This document shows positions 1-6,620 of a DNA stretch of 6,620 nt, in pieces; position 1 is the first letter of the stretch, and each line of letters opens with the position of its first letter. Source of the stretch: Candidatus Puniceispirillum sp. (GTDB taxonomy: Bacteria > Pseudomonadota > Alphaproteobacteria > Puniceispirillales > Puniceispirillaceae). The stretch is from positions 1 through 6,620 of the forward strand of contig JADHOU010000086.1 in the NCBI GenBank assembly GCA_016778825.1. The letters run 5' to 3'. The position numbers were made by a program, and so were the translations under genes. Below the pieces are notes generated by a model. That model made no database searches. It had not been told where the DNA came from and saw nothing but the letters and a program-made list of their open reading frames with translations.

Positions 1-991
1 CGGCGGTCACCTGCGATAGGGCGGCAAGACCCTTTTGTTCGGCGGCCCAAACGATTGGCGTGATTAACCCGCCATCAATCGCCACTGCCATCGCAATATC
101 GGCATGGCAGAACAGCCGTGTGTTCTCGCCTTCCCATGACGCATTGGCTTCAGGAACGGCAATCAATGCCATCGCTGCGGCACGTATAATCATGTCATTG
201 ACCGAGATTTTTATCCCTTCGGCTGCCTTGGCATTCAATGATTTGCGCGCTTCGAGCAAATTGTCTATCACACAATCAACGGTCAGATAGAAATGTGGTG
301 CTTGCTGTTTTGAGTCTTGAAGCCGGCTAGCAATGGTCTTGCGCATCTGGCTATTGGCAACAAGATAGCTGTCGCCTTGCTGGGTCGTCCCTGTTTGTAT
401 TACCCCTGCCGGTGCTGCTCCTGCAAGTGCTACGGTTGTTTGCGCGATTGGTGCGGTGGCGGTGGACTCAACATCACGGCGCAAAATCCGGCCATAGGGG
501 CCGCTTCCAATAATGCCCTCAAGCGCAATATTCCAATCAGCCGCAATCCGGCGCGCCAACGGGCTGGCAAAGATTCGCGGCTTATCGCTGCTTTTGGTTT
601 GAGGGGCTGGCGCTGCTTTGACTGATGCTGCGAACACTGGCGCTGGCGCCGGTTCGGCTGGCGCTTTTGCTTCACTTGCAAAGGACGGCACAGGCGCTGC
701 CGATGATGATTTCTCGAGGCTAGCTTTAGCAACATCACTTGCGGTTTCGCCATCTTCTGCCAGAACCGCGATCACTGCGCCAACAGCGACATTCTCGGCA
801 CCAGCATGAACAAAAATTTTGGCCATAATTCCATCATCAACCGACTCAACTTCCATTGTTGCCTTGTCGGTTTCGATTTCGGCAATCACATCTCCCGAAT
901 TGACGCGGTCGCCCTCGCCAACAAGCCATTTTGCCAAGGTTCCGGTTGTCATTGTTGGTGACAAGGCCGGCATTTTAATTTCAATCGCCAT
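1..991 (-). CDS. pdhC: Pyruvate dehydrogenase E2, dihydrolipoamide acetyltransferase (3' end missing)
   Basis: E2 core subunit of the cytoplasmic pyruvate dehydrogenase complex; it moves the acetyl group from lipoamide to CoA. I translated 330 codons from the ATG at 991; the frame stays open to the left edge, so the gene is cut there, not broken. Residues 1-80 are a lipoyl domain with the lipoylated lysine in ETDKATME (K43). Residues about 85-136 are an Ala/Pro-rich flexible linker. Residues about 138-175 are the peripheral subunit-binding domain (FASPLARRIA, then GSGPYGRILRRDVE). The catalytic domain starts near 214 (QMRKTIASRL, APHFYLTVDC, DGGLITPIV); the C-terminal active-site HxxxDG lies beyond the window. 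A single lipoyl domain is usual for alphaproteobacterial E2. The start lies 5 bases after the pdhB stop, behind an AAGGGG site, so translation is probably coupled. A 2-oxoglutarate dehydrogenase E2 is less likely next to E1-alpha and E1-beta genes. Confidence 0.96.
   Translation of the reverse strand, partial: MAIEIKMPALSPTMTTGTLAKWLVGEGDRVNSGDVIAEIETDKATMEVESVDDGIMAKIFVHAGAENVAVGAVIAVLAEDGETASDVAKASLEKSSSAAPVPSFASEAKAPAEPAPAPVFAASVKAAPAPQTKSSDKPRIFASPLARRIAADWNIALEGIIGSGPYGRILRRDVESTATAPIAQTTVALAGAAPAGVIQTGTTQQGDSYLVANSQMRKTIASRLQDSKQQAPHFYLTVDCVIDNLLEARKSLNAKAAEGIKISVNDMIIRAAAMALIAVPEANASWEGENTRLFCHADIAMAVAIDGGLITPIVWAAEQKGLAALSQVTA
849..898 (-). repeat. Lipoyl-coding repeat, copy in pdhC
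   Basis: These 50 bases match 2228-2277 in pdhB with two mismatches (48 of 50) and no gap, at a constant offset of 1379 bases that also holds for the two start codons. They encode the stretch around the lipoylated lysine ([16 protein letters not shown]). The similarity continues to the start codon at 991 at a lower level, with another tight stretch at about 960-991. Confidence 0.9.
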
Positions 992-996
992 TAGCC

Positions 997-2370
997 CTAC
1001 CCCTTAAAACCATCACAAGTGCTTCGCGCCGCGGCAACAATGTCGTCGATTTGCGGCAATGCCAACGCTTCAAGATTGGCTGCATAAGGCATCGGAACAT
1101 CCTTGCCGGTCACACGCGCAATTGGCGCGTCAAGCCAATCAAAGGCCTGTTCCATAACCTGCATGGCAATTTCAGCGCCAATACCAGCAAATGGGAGGCC
1201 TTCTTCACATGTCACCAGACGCGAGGTCCTTTTCACTGATTCAACAATAGTCGCACTATCAAGCGGGCGAATTGACCGCAAATCGATGACTTCAGCGCTA
1301 ATGCCCTGTTCGGCAAGACGATCAGCCGCCTCAAGCGCGCGACCAACCATGATCGAAAAAGCAACGATGGTGACGTCGCTTCCACTTCGCAGAATATTGG
1401 CCTTGCCGATCGGCACGATCCAATCATCATCATCTGGCACGTCAAAGCTTTGGCCATATAAGACTTCATGCTCAAGGAAAATGACCGGATTTGGGTCACG
1501 AATGGCAGCTTTTAACAAGCCCTTGGCATCAGCGGCCGAATAAGGGGCAACAACCTTTAACCCCGGACAATGCGCATACCAGCTGGCAAAGCATTGCGAA
1601 TGCTGCGCCGCCACACGGCTTGCCGCGCCATTTGGCCCACGAAACACAATTGGGCATCCCATTTGGCCACCCGACATATACAGGGTTTTGGCAGCTGAAT
1701 TGATGATCTGATCAATCGCCTGCATGGCAAAATTGAACGTCATGAACTCGACAATCGGCCGTAATTCGCCAAAGGCCGCGCCAACACCAAGGCCGGCAAA
1801 GCCCTGTTCGGTAATTGGCGTATCAATCACCCGTTTCGAGCCAAATTCGTCAAGAAGCCCCTGTGTCACCTTATACGCACCCTGATATTCGGCAACTTCT
1901 TCGCCCATGATAAATACATTTTCATCACGGCGCATTTCTTCGGCCATCGCATCGCGAATTGACTCGCGAACGGTGAGCGATGTTGAATTGCCTGACCATT
2001 CGGTTTCTACCTCTGTTTCTGCCACTTGTGCTGTTTCAGCAGATGGGTTCGTATCATCGGTAACAGGCGTGGCCGCCGCTTCGGCAGGTGCATCAGGCGT
2101 TGGTAATTTCATGTCACTGGCGCTTTCGCCATCTTCCAACAATATTGCAATCACCGCATTTACCTTTACATGCTGGGTTCCGGCAGGCACCAAAATCTGG
2201 CCAATTTTGCCATCTTCAATGGCTTCGACTTCCATTGTTGCCTTATCGGTTTCGATTTCGGCAATCACATCGCCCGAACGCACGTCATCGCCATCAGCAA
2301 CAAGCCATTTTGCAAGTGTGCCCTCTTCCATAGTTGGCGACAAAGCTGGCATTTTAATTTCAATGGCCAT
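997..2370 (-). CDS. pdhB: Pyruvate dehydrogenase E1 beta subunit with N-terminal lipoyl domain
   Basis: Beta half of the thiamine-diphosphate-dependent E1, which decarboxylates pyruvate and acetylates lipoamide. The 457-residue protein is longer than plain E1-beta (about 330 residues) because residues 1-80 form a lipoyl domain with its modified lysine at K43 (ETDKATME). An acidic Ala/Thr/Glu-rich linker covers about 85-130. The E1-beta body starts near 131 ([12 protein letters not shown]). Family motifs visible are [18 protein letters not shown] (155-172, with the glutamates that contact the cofactor), [10 protein letters not shown] (184-193), [15 protein letters not shown] (208-222) and [15 protein letters not shown] (245-259, active-site His257), followed by the C-terminal transketolase domain. 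A lipoylated E1-beta is known from alphaproteobacteria such as Sinorhizobium and Zymomonas. The ATG lies 2 bases after the pdhA stop, with AAAGGTG at 2376-2382 inside pdhA, so the two subunits are probably made by coupled translation. Confidence 0.98.
   Translation of the reverse strand: MAIEIKMPALSPTMEEGTLAKWLVADGDDVRSGDVIAEIETDKATMEVEAIEDGKIGQILVPAGTQHVKVNAVIAILLEDGESASDMKLPTPDAPAEAAATPVTDDTNPSAETAQVAETEVETEWSGNSTSLTVRESIRDAMAEEMRRDENVFIMGEEVAEYQGAYKVTQGLLDEFGSKRVIDTPITEQGFAGLGVGAAFGELRPIVEFMTFNFAMQAIDQIINSAAKTLYMSGGQMGCPIVFRGPNGAASRVAAQHSQCFASWYAHCPGLKVVAPYSAADAKGLLKAAIRDPNPVIFLEHEVLYGQSFDVPDDDDWIVPIGKANILRSGSDVTIVAFSIMVGRALEAADRLAEQGISAEVIDLRSIRPLDSATIVESVKRTSRLVTCEEGLPFAGIGAEIAMQVMEQAFDWLDAPIARVTGKDVPMPYAANLEALALPQIDDIVAAARSTCDGFKG
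2228..2277 (-). repeat. Lipoyl-coding repeat, copy in pdhB
   Basis: Partner of 849-898 in pdhC, 48 of 50 bases identical. The encoded proteins share 43 of their first 49 residues. After residue 50 the two lipoyl domains diverge much more, although the fold and length are kept. Confidence 0.9.
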
Positions 2371-2372
2371 GA

Positions 2373-3440
2373 TTACACCTTTGCCACAAGTTTGTTGTCG
2401 GTCAGCGGCAACAGAATATCGGTAAATAGTTCAGATGGATCTGGCTCAGGGCTGGTTTGGGCAAATTCGGTCGCTTTGGTCACCGTGGCTTTAACGGCTG
2501 AGTCAATTTCCTTCAGCCGTGAATCGTCAACATGCTGGTTTTTCAAAAGTTCGCGAATCTGGTCAATTGGGTCATGTTGCTTGCGCATGGCATCAACCTC
2601 CTCGCGGGTGCGATATTTTGCCGGATCTGACATTGAATGACCGCGATAGCGATAGGTTTTCATTTCAAGGATGTAAGGCCCATTCCCATCACGGCAATAT
2701 GCCAAGGCTTCGAGCGCGGCAGTGCGAACCGCCAACACATCCATGCCATCGACCTGTTTGCCCGGGATACCATAGGCCATGCCGCGATCAGCAAGCGCCC
2801 GTCCAGCGGCCGCACGCGTCACTTTGGTTCCCATGCCATATTGATTATTTTCAATAACAAACACGACCGGAAGACTCCAAAGTGCTGCCATGTTGAAGCT
2901 TTCATAAACCTGACCCTGATTCACCGCGCCATCACCAAGATAGGTCATGCAGACATTTGGTTCATTCTTATACTTATGGGAAAATGCAAGCCCAACACCA
3001 ATTGGCACCTGTGCGCCGACAATGCCGTGACCGCCAAAGAAATTCTTTTCACGGCTAAACATATGCATCGAACCGCCCTTGCCGCGCGAATAACCACCTT
3101 CGCGGCCCGTCAACTCGGCCATCACACCATCAGCATCCATGCCGCAAGCCAGCATATGGCCATGGTCACGATATGATGTCACAACCGTGTCACCCGGTTT
3201 TGAGGCTGACTGTAGCCCAACAACAACAGCTTCTTGACCGATATAGAGATGACAAAATCCACCAATTTGACCCATGCCATAAAGCTGGCCAGCCTTTTCT
3301 TCAAACCGGCGGATCAGCAGCATGTCTTTATACATGGCAACCAGATCTTTGGTTGGAGGCATGTCATTCACGCCTGATATGACTGTTTTTGGCGGCCGAC
3401 CCGGGCCACGTTTGCGCTTGGTTTCTGCTTTCGCCGTCAT
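2373..3440 (-). CDS. pdhA: Pyruvate dehydrogenase E1 alpha subunit
   Basis: Alpha half of E1; it binds thiamine diphosphate and works as an alpha2-beta2 heterotetramer with PdhB. The 355-residue protein has the mitochondrial-type sequence [20 protein letters not shown] (44-63), YIGQEA (66-71), [11 protein letters not shown] (90-100), GGSMHMFS (122-129) and the cofactor motif GDG at 169-171 ending in NN at 198-199. The loop [19 protein letters not shown] (263-281) matches the loop phosphorylated in mitochondrial E1-alpha, but nothing here suggests a kinase. I start at the ATG at 3440: AAGGTGGG (3445-3452) lies four bases before it, while the upstream in-frame GTG at 3449 falls inside that site. 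Residues 8-18 ([11 protein letters not shown]) form a very basic tail that resembles an AT-hook and precedes the conserved domain, which begins near residue 30. It is the first gene of pdhABC, behind a 280-base leader. Confidence 0.98.
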   Translation of the reverse strand: MTAKAETKRKRGPGRPPKTVISGVNDMPPTKDLVAMYKDMLLIRRFEEKAGQLYGMGQIGGFCHLYIGQEAVVVGLQSASKPGDTVVTSYRDHGHMLACGMDADGVMAELTGREGGYSRGKGGSMHMFSREKNFFGGHGIVGAQVPIGVGLAFSHKYKNEPNVCMTYLGDGAVNQGQVYESFNMAALWSLPVVFVIENNQYGMGTKVTRAAAGRALADRGMAYGIPGKQVDGMDVLAVRTAALEALAYCRDGNGPYILEMKTYRYRGHSMSDPAKYRTREEVDAMRKQHDPIDQIRELLKNQHVDDSRLKEIDSAVKATVTKATEFAQTSPEPDPSELFTDILLPLTDNKLVAKV

Positions 3441-3444
3441 TCGT

Positions 3445-3452
3445 CCCACCTT
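3445..3452 (-). promoter_or_regulatory. Ribosome binding site that fixes the pdhA start
   Basis: The minus strand reads AAGGTGGG, then ACGA, then the ATG at 3440. The strong match to the anti-Shine-Dalgarno sequence supports this ATG. It argues against the in-frame GTG at 3449, which would lie within the binding site itself. Confidence 0.75.
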
Positions 3453-3668
3453 CTATGACCTTGGTAGACAGCGTTTTATCGCCAGCCCTTCCATGGTCTG
3501 TTTGAACCGAAGATTTATGTGAAATGCAGGCAAGGCTGCCTAACCACCAAATCCCCGACCGATGCGCCAGCCATGCAAGGTAAAACACCCGCATCACATG
3601 ATCACAGAACGAGGATTTAGCGAATTTCGTATTTTTGCAACAATTTTATTATTCTGTTTTTATTGAAG

Positions 3669-3697
3669 ATTTTAAGTATAAACTAAAATTCAGTTAA
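3669..3697 (-). promoter_or_regulatory. Candidate sigma-70-type promoter for pdhABC
   Basis: Read on the minus strand, TTAACT (3692-3697) is followed by a 17-base spacer and TAAAAT (3669-3674). These match the consensus -35 box at 4 of 6 positions and the -10 box at 5 of 6, with ideal spacing. The box pair lies just past the ftsB stop in an AT-rich stretch, where many chance matches are expected. If it is real, transcription starts near 3661 and leaves an untranslated leader of roughly 220 bases before pdhA. That is long enough for regulation in the leader. Confidence 0.45.
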
Positions 3698-3720
3698 CTT
3701 ACCATATGCTGCTTCTGGTA

Positions 3721-4041
3721 TTAAAATTTCAAATCTGACAGATCAATTGAAACAATCACATCATTTGGTGCGTAAAGCCCAAACTCGGCACGCGCCGTTT
3801 CGGCAAGAATATCGGCATCAACACCGCCCTTATGCAACAAGCTAATGCGGTGAATCAAAAATGTCTGATGCTTTTCCAGTAAGCCAAGCTGTTCTTCGGC
3901 AAGCATGATTTTGCGTTCAAGCTGCGGGCGCGCCAACATGCCGCGCTCACCAGCCACAGTATGAACCCCGAAAAACACAATCATTGTTCCAAGCAGAAAA
4001 AAACTACCCGCAAACGCCAATGTCTTTCGCATTACATACAT
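3721..4041 (-). CDS. ftsB: Septum formation initiator family protein (FtsB/DivIC type)
   Basis: Small bitopic membrane protein of the cell-division machinery; relatives (FtsB, DivIC) join FtsL and FtsQ at the septum and help switch on cell-wall synthesis. The 106-residue product has a short basic cytoplasmic start (MRK), one membrane segment at about 8-30, and the family's GERG turn at 31-34. A heptad-like coiled coil follows at about 38-69 (LERKIMLAEEQLGLLEKH, then ISLL). The C-terminal motif, around D75-x-D-IL-x-ETAR-x-EFGLYAPND, is typical of alphaproteobacterial members between eno and pdhA. I chose the ATG at 4041 because AAGGGGG lies eight bases upstream (4050-4056). An ATG at 4083 would add 14 poorly fitting residues, and the one at 4032 has no well-placed site. 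The family is clear, but the symbol rests on family and synteny, since FtsB and DivIC differ mainly by lineage. Confidence 0.9.
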   Translation of the reverse strand: MYVMRKTLAFAGSFFLLGTMIVFFGVHTVAGERGMLARPQLERKIMLAEEQLGLLEKHQTFLIHRISLLHKGGVDADILAETARAEFGLYAPNDVIVSIDLSDLKF

Positions 4042-4049
4042 AAACCCTA

Positions 4050-4056
4050 CCCCCTT
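4050..4056 (-). promoter_or_regulatory. Ribosome binding site that fixes the ftsB start
   Basis: The minus strand reads AAGGGGG, then eight bases, then the ATG at 4041. It decides between three in-frame ATGs (4083, 4041, 4032): the first would place this site inside the coding region. Confidence 0.7.
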
Positions 4057-4125
4057 AACGCACTGTCTCGTAACCACCCTCATGGCTGATCACACCAACA
4101 GTGAATCAGAGCTGCTTTACCGCGT

Positions 4126-4162
4126 CAAGCAAAAAGCGAATCGCGGTGTTTGCTTGTTTTTT
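4126..4162 (+). terminator. Terminator-shaped hairpin with T run, facing the plus strand
   Basis: CAAGCAAA (4126-4133) pairs perfectly with TTTGCTTG (4149-4156). GCG (4136-4138) can pair with CGC (4142-4144) inside the loop, and six T follow at 4157-4162. As a rho-independent terminator it acts on transcripts running rightwards, although all genes here run leftwards. Read leftwards, the stem is preceded by A and has no T run behind it, so it is not a good terminator for eno. The stem is AT-rich and therefore moderate in strength. A competing pair ACCGCG (4119-4124) with CGCGGT (4142-4147) overlaps it in an interleaved way. It lies in the 135-base gap between eno and ftsB, which has no gene. 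Confidence 0.45.
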
Positions 4163-4176
4163 AAAGAATTACCAAC

Positions 4177-6370
<2,194 letters not shown>

Positions 6371-6378
6371 GACATCAT

Positions 6379-6385
6379 CTCCCCC
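6379..6385 (-). promoter_or_regulatory. Ribosome binding site that fixes the kdsA start
   Basis: The minus strand reads GGGGGAG, eight bases, then the ATG at 6370. It decides against the in-frame GTG at 6391, which lies just before this site and has no good site of its own. Confidence 0.7.
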
Positions 6386-6464
6386 AATCACGGCAATGCG
6401 GTTACGGCCAGCCGCGCATCAAATGTAAATGCAAGCCCCATTCAACACCGGTCGCATCCAATAG

Positions 6465-6490
6465 AAGCCTATTTTAACATAAGCCTATTT
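6465..6490. repeat. 10-base direct repeat in the pyrG–kdsA spacer
   Basis: AAGCCTATTT occurs at 6465-6474 and again, perfectly, at 6481-6490, with six bases between the copies (period 16). On the minus strand it reads AAATAGGCTT twice. The two copies flank or overlap the candidate kdsA -10 box, so they could be a pair of binding half-sites, but no known regulator site is recognised. The rest of this 148-base spacer holds no gene. Confidence 0.6.
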
Positions 6491-6499
6491 CGATATCGC
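6471..6499 (-). promoter_or_regulatory. Possible promoter upstream of kdsA
   Basis: On the minus strand GCGATA (6494-6499), a 17-base spacer and TAAAAT (6471-6476) form a pair with a good -10 box (5 of 6) and a weak -35 box (3 of 6). It sits inside the 10-base direct repeat between the end of pyrG and kdsA. I see no terminator after pyrG, so kdsA may also be reached by transcription from pyrG. Confidence 0.3.
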
Positions 6500-6518
6500 T
6501 TTCGTCAGGCGGCGCGGA

Positions 6519-6620
6519 TTAAACAAGACGCGATTTTTCCATTGATGCCGCAACAAAACCGGTAAATAGCGGGTGCGGATCGAATGGTTTTGATTTCAAT
6601 TCTGGATGAAATTGAACCGC
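6519..6620 (-). CDS. pyrG: CTP synthase, C-terminal end only
   Basis: Last 33 codons plus the TAA stop of a gene that enters from the right edge. CTP synthase makes CTP from UTP, ATP and glutamine in the cytoplasm. The visible residues include [20 protein letters not shown], the end of the class I glutamine amidotransferase domain. The His and Glu of HPE are two members of the catalytic triad (His515 and Glu517 in E. coli numbering); the nucleophilic Cys lies outside the window. Other amidotransferases also have HPE, but the following [11 protein letters not shown] stretch is characteristic of PyrG, and pyrG next to kdsA and eno is a common proteobacterial order. The tail after the domain is short ([10 protein letters not shown]). 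Confidence 0.93.
   Translation of the reverse strand, partial: AVQFHPELKSKPFDPHPLFTGFVAASMEKSRLV

Larger units (their letters stand above)
3441..3720 (-). other. AT-rich leader and spacer upstream of the pdh operon
   Basis: This spacer of 280 bases has no gene I can support. The half nearer ftsB (about 3611-3700) is strikingly AT-rich and holds the best promoter candidate of the window. The half nearer pdhA is of ordinary composition. Small elements seen are a perfect 9-base palindrome CGAATTTCG (3621-3629), a tandem ATCACA pair (3593-3598 and 3601-3606), and a short hairpin AGGCA/TGCCT with a four-base loop near 3529-3542. None matches an operator that I can name. I see no intrinsic terminator after the ftsB stop: the TACCA/TGGTA inverted repeat at 3701-3720 has only five pairs and no T run. 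Confidence 0.6.

Noticed and set aside
430..753. Minus-strand frame of 107 codons inside pdhC
   Set aside because: The pdhC frame is continuous from 991 to the left edge with all expected domains in order, so this is another-frame shadow, not evidence of a frameshift.
1907..2425. Plus-strand frame of 172 codons opposite pdhB
   Set aside because: It lies antisense to the linker and lipoyl domain of pdhB; its Ser/Ala-rich composition is what the complement of that region gives. The same holds for the other plus-strand frames opposite pdhA, eno and kdsA.
3364..3597. Minus-strand open frame of 77 codons across the pdhA leader and the start of pdhA
   Set aside because: It begins with GTG, has no good ribosome binding site, overlaps the start of pdhA in another frame and resembles no known family. 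A chance frame in the leader is the simplest reading.

Overview
The window is a piece of an alphaproteobacterial housekeeping chromosome. Every gene reads on the minus strand, so the biological order runs from right to left: pyrG (only its 3' end) – kdsA – eno – a septum-formation-initiator (FtsB/DivIC-type) gene – pdhA – pdhB – pdhC (cut by the left edge). Three features point to Alphaproteobacteria: an E1-beta subunit of pyruvate dehydrogenase with its own N-terminal lipoyl domain, separate E1-alpha and E1-beta subunits like those of mitochondria, and the eno–septum initiator–pdhABC gene order. Base composition is close to balanced. A free-living marine lineage of the SAR116 type would fit, but that is a guess; nothing here fixes the genus.

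Right end (about 5455-6620): the last 33 codons of CTP synthase are followed by a 148-base spacer with a 10-base direct repeat and a possible promoter. Then comes kdsA (KDO-8-phosphate synthase, of the metal-dependent type judging by four ligands at the right spacing), and a 97-base gap leads to eno. Middle (3441-5454): enolase, a 135-base gap with an unusual hairpin, the small membrane division protein, and a 280-base AT-rich leader with the best promoter candidate in the window. Left end (1-3440): pdhA, pdhB and pdhC are packed 2 and 5 bases apart with ribosome binding sites inside the preceding genes, a clear operon. Enolase makes phosphoenolpyruvate, KdsA uses it to build the KDO sugar of lipopolysaccharide, and the Pdh complex turns pyruvate into acetyl-CoA. 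The septum initiator gene is a division gene embedded in this carbon-metabolism cluster.

I found no mobile element, CRISPR array, RNA gene, toxin or defence module, and nothing that looks like a new multi-gene system. The points worth a second look are modest: a near-identical lipoyl-coding repeat shared by pdhB and pdhC, an AT-hook-like tail on PdhA, a terminator-shaped hairpin facing against all genes, and the long leader of the pdh operon.
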